Shown here one piece after another: positions 34,125 through 42,159 of a stretch of 64,000 nt of DNA. Numbering within the stretch: the first letter of the stretch is position 1; every line of letters starts with the position of its first letter. The notes beneath the pieces were generated by a model. That model had not been told where the DNA came from. It saw only the letters and a program-made list of their open reading frames with translations, and did not search any database. Both the position numbers and the translations under genes were made by a program. The stretch covers positions 62,001 through 126,000 of the forward strand of contig NZ_QUBR01000003.1 of assembly GCF_003586285.1 (NCBI RefSeq), in the 5' to 3' direction. This DNA is from Aeromicrobium endophyticum. Its GTDB lineage: Bacteria > Actinomycetota > Actinomycetes > Propionibacteriales > Nocardioidaceae.

Positions 34125-36407
34125 GTGATACCCAGCATCCTCACGTCGTACACCGACCGGCTGTCCTATGAGCCGGGCGACCCTGTCCGACTGTTCGCCT
34201 CGAACCCGTCGTCCGCCGACGCATCGGTCGAGCTGGTCCGCATCGACGCGGCCCTGGACTCGCCCGGGAAGGAGGGACAGACCACCCCGGTCGACTGGGA
34301 CGGCCCCAGGGGCTTCCGGATCGATGGTCAGGACGGAACCTTCGGCTCGTTCATGACGGCTGACTTCATCGGTCGGAGCACGTCCTACGACGCCCTGACG
34401 CTGGGAGCGCTCGTGCGCCTGTCATCGGCTGCGCGACCGGGATTCCAAGCCATCGTGTCGGTCGGGGACGACGAGGACCACCTCACCCTGGGGCTTCTCG
34501 ACGGGGCCGTGACAGTGATGCGCGCAACAGCTGCGGGGGAGACGCGCGCGTCGGCGTCGACTCCTCTCCACCCGCACCACTGGTACCTGGTGGCAGGGAC
34601 GGCAGGGACGGGAGCCGGACTCGGAGTGCATGCGATCGGCCTCGACGCCCTGATCCCCGACGAGTCGGCGGAGCAGGACGCGGACGTCGAGCCGCTGACC
34701 CTTCGATCCGCGGTGGTCGCGGGGACGTTCCCGGCGACGACGGAGCGCGCCGGCGAGGTCGTCCGCGGGACGGCTGCATCGACGTTCACCGGCAAGATCG
34801 GCTGGCCGTTCGTGGCTCATGGCGTCGTCGGCGACGAGACGTTGAGGCGCATGGCCTCGTCGGAGCGGCCGTTGGACCAGCTCGGCGGCGGTCGACTCGT
34901 CGGTGCGTGGAACGTCGCCCAGCCAGGCCGGGGGGCACTGGAGAACGTCACGGCCATCGGTGGTGTCGGGGCCGGACTCCTCGCGAACCTTCCGACCCCA
35001 GGCGTGACGGGGCACGCCTGGAACGGCGAGATCCACCACTTCTGGGAGGCACCCACGCAGTACGCGGCGATCCACTTCCACGACACCGACGTCGTCGACG
35101 CCGGATGGGCCCAGTCGATCGAAGGCACGCTGCCCCGCGACCTGCCCAGCGGCGTCTACGGGCTCAAGGTGTCGGTCGGCGACGAGACCGACACCGTCCC
35201 GTTCTGCGTGTGCCCGCCGCGCACTAGTCCGGCCAACAAGGTCGTCGTGGTGCTGCCGACCTTCACGTACCTCGCCTACGCCAACGAGGCGCTGTTCGAG
35301 GGGATGGACGGCGAGGTGACCGGCGGGGCACCCGTCCACCCCAACGAGTCGGATCTGGCCCACGTGGGCAACCGGACCTTCGGGCTGTCGCAGTACGACA
35401 AGCACAGCGACGGCGACGGAGTCGTGTTCTCGAGCGCGTCACGGCCCATCGTCAACATGCGGCACGACTACTCGATGTGGCTCAGCGAGAGCGGACGAGG
35501 ATTCTCCGCCGAGATGTACCTGATCGAGTGGCTGACGTCGATCGACGTGCCGTTCGATGTCATCACCGACCACGAGCTGCACGCATGGGGCTCGGGCTTC
35601 CTGTCGAGCTACGAGGTCGTGATGACGGGAGCGCATCCCGAGTACTACAGCGGCGCGATGCTCGACTCGTTGGAGCAGTACCGAGATGAGGGCGGTCGCA
35701 TCATGTACCTCGGTGGCAACGGCTTCTACTGGGTGACCGGAGTCGTGTCCGACCAACCCCTCGTCGTCGAGATTCGGCGTGGACACGGCGCGATCAACGC
35801 CTGGACGTCCGAACCGGGCGAGACCGGCCTGGTGTCGACTCGTGAGCACGGTGGCCTCTGGCGGCACCGCGGACGCGCGCCGCAGAAGTTGGTCGGCATC
35901 GGCATGACCGCCCAGGGGTGGGGCGGGTCGCAGCCGTACCACCGGTCCGAGGCCTCCCGGTCGCCCGAGGTCGCCTGGATCTTCGAGGGTGTCGACGAGG
36001 AGCCGCTGGGCGCCTACGGGCGGGTCATGGGCGGTGCGGCCGGCGACGAGCTCGATCGGGCCGACGCCACCCTCGGCACCCCACCGGATGCCGTGCTGCT
36101 GGCCTCGTCGCGCGATCACTCGAACTACTACCAGCGCGTCCCCGAGGAGGTGGCGTTCATCCTCGACGGCCAGCACGGCGGGCAGGTCGACCCTGAGGTC
36201 AGGAGCGACATCGTCTACTTCCGGACACCGTCCGGCGGCGAGGTCTTCGCGGCTGGCTCGATCGCCTATTCAGGCGCGCTGCTCGAGAACGGCGGCCACA
36301 ACGGCATCGCCCGCATGACGGAGAACGTCCTCAGACGCTTCGCCGGCCTTCCACGGCCGGACGGCGATACCGACGACCAGCACCCGTCCATCGAAGGAGA
36401 GCAGTGA
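34125..36407 (+). CDS. N,N-dimethylformamidase large-subunit-like amide hydrolase
   Basis: A 760-residue protein matching in length and motifs the large subunit of iron-dependent dimethylformamidase, which hydrolyses N-substituted formamides to an amine and formate. The N-terminal 250 residues form a lectin/concanavalin-like region (HHWYLVAGTAG). The C-terminal GATase-like domain holds LPTFTYLAYANE (Tyr382, Tyr385), QYDKH (Tyr424) and GAHPEYYSG (His504, Glu506). From memory the known enzyme uses Tyr399, Tyr440 and Glu521 with His519; a shift of about 15 aligns these residues, so the Fe site looks kept. The roughly 130-residue small subunit is not encoded nearby. Here the substrate is probably another N-substituted amide. 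The stop overlaps the next start (GTGA). Confidence 0.82.
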   Translation: MIPSILTSYTDRLSYEPGDPVRLFASNPSSADASVELVRIDAALDSPGKEGQTTPVDWDGPRGFRIDGQDGTFGSFMTADFIGRSTSYDALTLGALVRLSSAARPGFQAIVSVGDDEDHLTLGLLDGAVTVMRATAAGETRASASTPLHPHHWYLVAGTAGTGAGLGVHAIGLDALIPDESAEQDADVEPLTLRSAVVAGTFPATTERAGEVVRGTAASTFTGKIGWPFVAHGVVGDETLRRMASSERPLDQLGGGRLVGAWNVAQPGRGALENVTAIGGVGAGLLANLPTPGVTGHAWNGEIHHFWEAPTQYAAIHFHDTDVVDAGWAQSIEGTLPRDLPSGVYGLKVSVGDETDTVPFCVCPPRTSPANKVVVVLPTFTYLAYANEALFEGMDGEVTGGAPVHPNESDLAHVGNRTFGLSQYDKHSDGDGVVFSSASRPIVNMRHDYSMWLSESGRGFSAEMYLIEWLTSIDVPFDVITDHELHAWGSGFLSSYEVVMTGAHPEYYSGAMLDSLEQYRDEGGRIMYLGGNGFYWVTGVVSDQPLVVEIRRGHGAINAWTSEPGETGLVSTREHGGLWRHRGRAPQKLVGIGMTAQGWGGSQPYHRSEASRSPEVAWIFEGVDEEPLGAYGRVMGGAAGDELDRADATLGTPPDAVLLASSRDHSNYYQRVPEEVAFILDGQHGGQVDPEVRSDIVYFRTPSGGEVFAAGSIAYSGALLENGGHNGIARMTENVLRRFAGLPRPDGDTDDQHPSIEGEQ

Positions 36408-37147
36408 GAACCGCACAGCCCAAGCCCGTCATCGGGCTGACCGGACGACGGATGCCGGGTCGTGTGACCGCCGGCCCCCCGGGGTTCGACGACGCGCCGG
36501 TCGACGTCTACATGGGCGAGTACGCGGCCTCAGTGCTGGCGGCCGGGGGCATCCCGATGCACCTGCCCCTCGACCTCGATCCGCAGGACGCGGTCGACGT
36601 CGTCGACGGCCTGCTGTTCGTGGGTGGAGCCGACGTGGACCCGCGCAAGTACGGCGCCGTGCCCAACCCTCGGTCCGGAGTGCTCGAGCCGATCCGCGAC
36701 AAGTTCGAGCTGGGCCTCGCCGCCTGCGCCCTCGAGTCGGGCACGCCGATGCTCGGCATCTGTCGAGGTGCGCAGCTGTTGAACGTCGCGCTCGGGGGCA
36801 CCCTGGTCGCCGACCTGCCGACGGGGGTGGGGGAGTCGCACGGGTCCTACGCCTATCCGCGCGCCCACCGATCGCACACCGTCACCTTCGAGCACGGGTC
36901 GACGATGCACGCCCTCTACGGGGAGGCGGCGGCAGTCAACTCGTTCCACCACCAGGCCGTCGAGCAGCCGGGCCGCGACGTCTTCGTCACGGGACGGGCG
37001 AGCGACGGCGTCGTGGAGTCGTTCGAGGTCGCCGGTCGTCCCGTCATCGGGGTGCAGTGGCATCCCGAGTGCTTCATCACCGATCCCATTTTCAACTGGT
37101 TGGTCGACGCCTGTGTCGACCGCAAGCTTCAGGAGAGTGCAGCATGA
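36404..37147 (+). CDS. Gamma-glutamyl-amine/GABA hydrolase (PuuD-like class I amidotransferase fold)
   Basis: A 247-residue class I glutamine-amidotransferase-like hydrolase of the peptidase C26 family. The nucleophile is Cys120 in GICRGAQLLNVALGG, with His220 and Glu222 in QWHPE completing the triad. PuuD releases glutamate from gamma-glutamyl-GABA; IpuF does the same for gamma-glutamyl-alaninol-type products. It sits with a glutamine-synthetase-like ligase, an SDR and an aldehyde dehydrogenase, the enzyme set of gamma-glutamylated amine catabolism. GTG at 36404 overlaps the amidase stop; the stop overlaps the SDR ATG. Confidence 0.88.
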   Translation: MRTAQPKPVIGLTGRRMPGRVTAGPPGFDDAPVDVYMGEYAASVLAAGGIPMHLPLDLDPQDAVDVVDGLLFVGGADVDPRKYGAVPNPRSGVLEPIRDKFELGLAACALESGTPMLGICRGAQLLNVALGGTLVADLPTGVGESHGSYAYPRAHRSHTVTFEHGSTMHALYGEAAAVNSFHHQAVEQPGRDVFVTGRASDGVVESFEVAGRPVIGVQWHPECFITDPIFNWLVDACVDRKLQESAA

Positions 37148-37914
37148 CCACAGTCCACGACGGCAAGATCGCCTTCATCACCGGTGCCGGATCGGGCATC
37201 GGGCGCGAGACGGCCATGCGCCTGGCCCGCGACGGTGCCGCGATCATGGTGACCGACGTCAACCTGGAGCTCGCCGAGTCGACCGCGTCCGCGATCGTCG
37301 AGGCGGGCGGCAGCGCGCGAGCGGCTGCAGTCGATGTCCGCGACCGCCCCGCCATCGAGGCCGCTGTGGATGCGACGAAGGAGGAGTGGGGGGCGCTCCA
37401 CCTTCTCGTCAACAATGCCGGTCTCGTGACGCAGCACTCGTTCCGCGACCTCACGGACGACGCCTGGGACCTCGTGCTCGATGTCAATCTCAAGGGCCAG
37501 TTCCTCGTGGCTCAGACCGTGGCACCGTTGATCGCAGCGTCGGGCGGCGGCGCGATCGTCAACCTCTCGACGGTCGAGGCGATCGTGGTGGTGACGTCCG
37601 GGGCAACCACTCAGCCGCACTACAACGCCTCCAAGGGCGGCGTCCCGATGCTCACCAAGGCGCTGGCCATCGAGCTGGCCCAGGACAACATCCGGGTCAA
37701 CTGCGTGGCACCCGGTCCCATCGCGACGGACTTCTTCGACTACGACCTGGTCACCTCCGACGCGGGACTCGACGTCATGAAGCAGCGGCTCCTCGTGCCG
37801 CGCGTCGGGCTGCCGGCCGACATCGCTGCGGCCGTGTCCTTCCTGCTGTCCGACGACGCCTCGTTCATCGACGGCGTCCAGCTGCCGGTCGACGGCGGGT
37901 GGCTGACGCGATGA
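37144..37914 (+). CDS. Short-chain dehydrogenase of the gamma-glutamyl operon
   Basis: A 256-residue classical SDR: TGAGSGIGRETAMRLA, NNAGLVTQHSF, catalytic region with YNASKGG, and a C-terminal DGVQLPVDGGWLTR. In the inferred pathway it would oxidise the alcohol of a gamma-glutamyl amino alcohol to the aldehyde for the dehydrogenase at 39286-40734. ATG at 37144 overlaps the preceding stop (ATGA), and its own stop overlaps the ligase ATG, so the middle of this operon is tightly coupled. Confidence 0.88.
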   Translation: MTTVHDGKIAFITGAGSGIGRETAMRLARDGAAIMVTDVNLELAESTASAIVEAGGSARAAAVDVRDRPAIEAAVDATKEEWGALHLLVNNAGLVTQHSFRDLTDDAWDLVLDVNLKGQFLVAQTVAPLIAASGGGAIVNLSTVEAIVVVTSGATTQPHYNASKGGVPMLTKALAIELAQDNIRVNCVAPGPIATDFFDYDLVTSDAGLDVMKQRLLVPRVGLPADIAAAVSFLLSDDASFIDGVQLPVDGGWLTR

Positions 37915-39284
37915 ACGACTACGTCATCGACCCGGCCGACCTGGTCGATCTCGGTTACCACACGGTCGTCGTTGCGTCCCCGGACCTGCAAGGACGTCTG
38001 GTGGGTCGCCGCGTTCCCGCGGAGTCGTTCGACCGGATCCTGCGTGACGGGGTCGAGGTCTGTACCTGCGTGTACGCCTGGGACCTGACGCAGGACCTCG
38101 CGCTGGTCGAGGCCGACGTGTTCCCCCTGTGCGGGATGCACAACGGCGTGCCGGACGTCACCTTCAGGCCCGACCTGACCACGCTGAGGCCTGCGGCGTG
38201 GCTCGACGGGATCGCCATCTGCCTCGCCGACCCGTGGGACGCTGCCAAGCAGCAGTTCCTGCCCCTGTCGCCGCGCGTCATCCTGCGTGACCAGATCGAG
38301 CGCTTCGGCGAGCTGGGGCTGCGAGCCAAGATGGGCACCGAGCTGGAGTTCTACCTGTTCCGCAATGATCCGCGTGAGCTGCGACAGGCCGGTTTCAGGG
38401 GGCTGGAGCCCACGACGATCGTCCCGGCGGACTTCATGATCCACGAGGGCAACACGTATGAGCCGTTCTTCCGCAAGCTCAGGTCGGACCTGAAGGCGTC
38501 CGGCATCGAGATGGAGGCTGCCCAGTCCGAGTGGGGCACCGGCCAGTGGGAGATGACCTTCCGCTACGGCGACCCCCTCGAGATGGCGGACCGTCACGCG
38601 CTGTACAAGCTCGCGGTCCGCGACTCGGCCGCAGCCGCAGGAATGAGTGCGACATTCATGGCCAAGCCGCTCAACGCCGGCCAGCCGGGGTCGTCGTGCC
38701 ACGTCCACTTCTCGGTGCTCGACGCCGACGGCGCCTCCGCCTTCTGGGACGACGCGTCACCGGCTCACTTGGGCGACAGGATGCTGAGCGCGATCGGCGG
38801 GGTGCTGCAAGAGGTGCCGACCTTCATGGCCTGGTACGCACCGACGGTCAACTCCTACCGTCGCGCGAACAGCTCGGACGTCGCCGGGTGGGGTCGCACC
38901 TGGGGTCTGGACAACCGCACCACGTCGGTGCGTGTCGTCGGGCACAAGCCCGAGGACATCCGATTCGAGTTCCGGCTGCCGGGCGCCGACACCAATCCCT
39001 ACCTGACCTTGTCGGCACTGCTCGCCTCGGCGCGCCAGGGCATCGAGCAGGGCATCGAGCCTCCCGCGATGACCGAGGGCAACGGTTACGAGTCGCCCGT
39101 CGACGAACAGGTCCCGCTGCACCTCGGCGAGGCCTCTGCTGCGTTCGCCTCATCGCCCTTCGCGCGCAGCGAGCTCGGCGACGAGGTCGTCGATCACTTC
39201 CGCATCCTCCTCGACCACGAGTGGCGCACCTTCCTCGCCACGGTCAACGACTGGGACCTCGACCGCTACTTCGACAGGATCTGA
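37911..39284 (+). CDS. Glutamine-synthetase-like gamma-glutamylamide ligase (PuuA/IpuC type)
   Basis: A 457-residue glutamine-synthetase-superfamily ligase. GTELEFYLF, EAAQSEWGTGQWEM, GSSCHVHFSV, NSYRRANSSD and RFEFRLPGADTNPYLTLSAL carry the metal, ATP and glutamate-binding residues, so it should be active. True glutamine synthetases differ in several loops; the setting points to ATP-dependent gamma-glutamylation of an amine, as PuuA does with putrescine and IpuC with isopropylamine. ATG at 37911 overlaps the SDR stop (ATGA). The aldehyde dehydrogenase follows after one base. Confidence 0.88.
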   Translation: MNDYVIDPADLVDLGYHTVVVASPDLQGRLVGRRVPAESFDRILRDGVEVCTCVYAWDLTQDLALVEADVFPLCGMHNGVPDVTFRPDLTTLRPAAWLDGIAICLADPWDAAKQQFLPLSPRVILRDQIERFGELGLRAKMGTELEFYLFRNDPRELRQAGFRGLEPTTIVPADFMIHEGNTYEPFFRKLRSDLKASGIEMEAAQSEWGTGQWEMTFRYGDPLEMADRHALYKLAVRDSAAAAGMSATFMAKPLNAGQPGSSCHVHFSVLDADGASAFWDDASPAHLGDRMLSAIGGVLQEVPTFMAWYAPTVNSYRRANSSDVAGWGRTWGLDNRTTSVRVVGHKPEDIRFEFRLPGADTNPYLTLSALLASARQGIEQGIEPPAMTEGNGYESPVDEQVPLHLGEASAAFASSPFARSELGDEVVDHFRILLDHEWRTFLATVNDWDLDRYFDRI

Positions 39285-39285
39285 C

Positions 39286-40734
39286 ATGAGCATCACCATT
39301 CCCGAGCTGTCGACGTGGATCGACGGAACTCCGACTGCGTCGGCCGTCGTGGTCGAGGATCACCTCCACGACCCGAACACCGGCGAGGCGCTGCAGCAGA
39401 GTCGTTCGTCCTCCCTCGAGCAGGTCGAGCAGGCACTCGTCGCGGCGTCGTCCGCCCACCGGTCGGGGGCGTGGCAGAACCTGGGTCTGGAGGGACGGGG
39501 GTCACGCCTGCGGCACCTGGCCGACCTGGTCGACGCACGGCAGGACGAGATCGCGCAGCTCGACTCCCTGAACAGCGGCGTGACGATGCGTGAGACGGCG
39601 CTGTTCGCCGGCAGCCTCGGGGACACGATCCGCACGGCCGTCCAGATCGCGGAGGATCTGGGGGAGTCGTCGCCGCTGGGTGCCTCGCAGGGACCTGTCG
39701 TCCTTCGGCGTCGTCCGTGGGGCCCCACAGCACTCATCGCGCCGTGGAACGCGCCCTCCGCGGTGGCCGTCAAGAAGATGGCGTATGCGCTCGTCTCGGG
39801 AGCTCCCGTCGTGCTGAAGCCCTCGCCGGCGTCGCCGTGGAGCGCCGAGCTCCTCGCCGCTGCCGCTGCCGAGGTCGACCTGCCCGCCGGGGTGTTCTCG
39901 CTCGTGCTGGGTGGCGGCGAGGTCGGTCAGCAGATCTGCAGCGATCCACGCATCAAGGCGATCTCCATGACGGGGTCGACCGCGACCGGACGTCTGATCG
40001 CGCGGGCGAGTGCACCGAACCTGACCCGTCTGCGGCTCGAGCTGGGATCGAACAATCCGGCGATCGTCATGGCAGATGCGGCAGTCGCCGACGTGGTGGA
40101 CGATCTCGCGACCGGCATGATCAAGCTCAACGGCCAGTGGTGTGAAGCGCCCCGTCGGGCGTTCGTGCACGAGTCGGTGTTCTCCGACGTCCAGGAGGCC
40201 CTCGTGGACCGGATGTCGCGGATCCGGGTCGGTTCGAGCTTCGACGAGGACAGCGAGCTCGGACCCATGGCGTTCGAGCAGCGGCGGGACGACCTGGACT
40301 CGCAGCGCCGGAGGGTCGCTGTCCGGGGAGCTCGCGTCGACGCCGGTGCCGAGATTCCGGAGGACGGGTGGTTCTTCGCGCCGACCGTTGCGTCCGCGAC
40401 CTCGGTGGAGCTGCCTGGGGAGGTCTTCGGGCCCATGATCGCCCTCGAGCCGTACAGCTCGCTGGACGATGCCATCGCTCAGGCGAACAGCGGGCCGCAC
40501 GGGCTGACGGGCTACGTGTTCAGCAGCGACGTGGACCGCGCGGTCGCTGTCGGCGCTCGTCTCGAGGCCGGCGAGGTCAAGGTCAACGGGACCAGCCTGC
40601 TCGACATGGCCGACCTGTCGGCCCAGAGCTTCTTCGGCGACAGCGGGTTGGGCGGCCACGGCGACGTGGACGTGCTCGACTTCTACTCGGGCAAGCAGGT
40701 GGTGGGCGTCGATCTGATCGACCCTCCCATGTGA
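39286..40734 (+). CDS. Aldehyde dehydrogenase of the gamma-glutamyl operon
   Basis: A 482-residue NAD(P)-dependent aldehyde dehydrogenase. Asn155 (APWNAP), Glu252 (LELGSNN) and nucleophile Cys286 (NGQWCEAPRR) form the active site. GQWC rather than GQxCxA and the NNP after LELGS are unusual variants but keep the key residues. It would oxidise the gamma-glutamyl amino aldehyde to an acid, the PuuC-like step. It ends the operon four bases from the stop of the convergent GntR gene. Confidence 0.9.
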   Translation: MSITIPELSTWIDGTPTASAVVVEDHLHDPNTGEALQQSRSSSLEQVEQALVAASSAHRSGAWQNLGLEGRGSRLRHLADLVDARQDEIAQLDSLNSGVTMRETALFAGSLGDTIRTAVQIAEDLGESSPLGASQGPVVLRRRPWGPTALIAPWNAPSAVAVKKMAYALVSGAPVVLKPSPASPWSAELLAAAAAEVDLPAGVFSLVLGGGEVGQQICSDPRIKAISMTGSTATGRLIARASAPNLTRLRLELGSNNPAIVMADAAVADVVDDLATGMIKLNGQWCEAPRRAFVHESVFSDVQEALVDRMSRIRVGSSFDEDSELGPMAFEQRRDDLDSQRRRVAVRGARVDAGAEIPEDGWFFAPTVASATSVELPGEVFGPMIALEPYSSLDDAIAQANSGPHGLTGYVFSSDVDRAVAVGARLEAGEVKVNGTSLLDMADLSAQSFFGDSGLGGHGDVDVLDFYSGKQVVGVDLIDPPM

Positions 40735-40738
40735 GTGC

Positions 40739-41479
40739 TCAGGACAGCCCGTCGTCCCATCCGCCCTCCATCAGGCTCACGACCTCGGCCCGCGACGCCG
40801 CGATGTGTCGACGCATCGCGGCGGCCGCGCCTTCTGCATCGCCCTGCTCGATCTGTTGCAGGATGTCGTGATGCGCCGCGTGACTCGTCTCCTTCAGGAA
40901 GGAGAACGGCACCAGGTCGACCGGGTAGAACATGACGGCGCGGGCGTCCTCGATCGCGGCGGCCAGGTACGGGTTCGCCGACGCCCGGCCGACGGCGAGA
41001 TGGAAGGCGGTGTCGGCGCGTCGTGACTGCTCCTTGCCGGGAGCCGCCAGCAGCGCCTGCTGGGCGTCGTGCATCTCTTCGAGGTCGTGCGTCTGCCGAC
41101 GCTCAGCCGCGAAGCGAGCAGCGACCGTCTCGAGCTCGCTGCGGAACTCCAGGAGACCTAGCAGCTGCTCGCTGCGTTGGCGCAGCTCCTCGCGAGCGAC
41201 AGCGGAGGGCACGGTCGTCTCTTGGACCACGGCGCCTCCGGCGGCCCCGCGGGTGATGGCAATCTGCCCACTGCCCTGAAGGACGCGCAGCGCTTGGCGA
41301 AGCGTGTCGCGCGCTACGCCCAGCTCGACCGCCAGGACGCGCTCGGCCGGTAGACGCTCGCCCGGCAGGATGCGGCCGAGTGATATCTCCTTGCGGATGA
41401 GGTCGACGACATCTGCGTAACCCGTCAGGGGACGCGTCGGGCGCAGCAGCGCGGAGGTGACAGCGGGTCGGTCGGTCAT
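40739..41479 (-). CDS. GntR/FadR-type (FCD) regulator, copy 2
   Basis: A 246-residue paralog of the regulator at 28142-28846. Matching blocks include SGYADVV/TGYADVV, LPAER, GVARxTLRQALRVL, GSGQ and FRSELExVAAR. FCD domain as DTAFHLAVGRASANPYLAAAI. Convergent with the aldehyde dehydrogenase and 12 bases from the Lrp gene upstream on the same strand. The pair brackets the cluster and is likely to bind the 22-bp elements at 30453 and 42044, perhaps with different effectors. Confidence 0.9.
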   Translation of the reverse strand: MTDRPAVTSALLRPTRPLTGYADVVDLIRKEISLGRILPGERLPAERVLAVELGVARDTLRQALRVLQGSGQIAITRGAAGGAVVQETTVPSAVAREELRQRSEQLLGLLEFRSELETVAARFAAERRQTHDLEEMHDAQQALLAAPGKEQSRRADTAFHLAVGRASANPYLAAAIEDARAVMFYPVDLVPFSFLKETSHAAHHDILQQIEQGDAEGAAAAMRRHIAASRAEVVSLMEGGWDDGLS

Positions 41480-41491
41480 GATGACTCGATC

Positions 41492-41932
41492 CTACGAGAC
41501 GTCGCCGGCGTCCCGGTCCCACGAATGCATGACGATCAAGGTTTTGGTCCCGGTGACCTTGCCGGTGCGGCGCATCGTGTTGACGACCCGCTGCAGGTGG
41601 TCGACGTCGGAGACGCGGATGCGGACCAAAGCGTCGGGGTCGCCGGCGATCGTGAAGAACTGCCGCACCTCGGGCACCTTGCGGATGATGTCGCTCAGCT
41701 CAGCGGTGTCCATCGCACCGCTGAGCCTGATCTCCGTGAACGCGTCCAGCTGCCCTGAAAGACCGCGATCGACGATCGTCACGTACCTCTTGATGACGCC
41801 GCTGCGCTCGAGGCGCTCGATCCGTCGCGACACCGGCGCGGCCGAGAGGCGGACCTGTCGTGCGATGTCGGCGACCGGTGTGCGTGCGTTGGCCTCGAGG
41901 ATGGTCAGGATCTCGTGGTCTATGTCGTCCAC
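41492..41932 (-). CDS. Lrp/AsnC-family regulator
   Basis: A 146-residue Lrp-type regulator with N-terminal helix-turn-helix (ILEANARTPVADIARQVRLS, then VSRRIERLERSGVIKRY) and RAM ligand domain (VPEVRQFFTIAGDPDALVRIRV). Lrp proteins sense amino acids. GTG at 41932 is the start. It shares a 227-base divergent region with the 2-oxoacid dehydrogenase operon, so it may tune amino-acid breakdown there; it may also be co-transcribed with the GntR gene 12 bases downstream. Confidence 0.9.
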   Translation of the reverse strand: MDDIDHEILTILEANARTPVADIARQVRLSAAPVSRRIERLERSGVIKRYVTIVDRGLSGQLDAFTEIRLSGAMDTAELSDIIRKVPEVRQFFTIAGDPDALVRIRVSDVDHLQRVVNTMRRTGKVTGTKTLIVMHSWDRDAGDVS

Positions 41933-42043
41933 GGCGTCATCCCCGACTCACCATCCGTGCCGTCGACGCCAGCATTCGTGCGCGTCCGCCAGGTGGTTAG
42001 GCATGATTCGCGCTGTCCGCGCACGGTCACCCAGGTTGATTTC

Positions 42044-42065
42044 ATTGGTCTAGCATATATGCCAA
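42044..42065. promoter_or_regulatory. 22-bp operator-like element, copy 2
   Basis: ATTGGTCTAGCAT, then ATA, then TGCCAA: 20 of 22 positions equal the element at 30453-30474, which precedes the transporter/amidase operon. It is about 95 bases before the E1 gene (start 42160) and 110 bases before the Lrp gene. No similar stretch was noticed elsewhere in the window. It links the two operons in one regulon. Confidence 0.72.
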
Positions 42066-42159
42066 ACTGATCTTCCGAGCGATCCTCGGGCCAGGAACCC
42101 GGTCCCGTCTCCGACTCCGAGAAGGCCGCAGCTCGTCCACGCCGTCTCGAAGGATCGCC

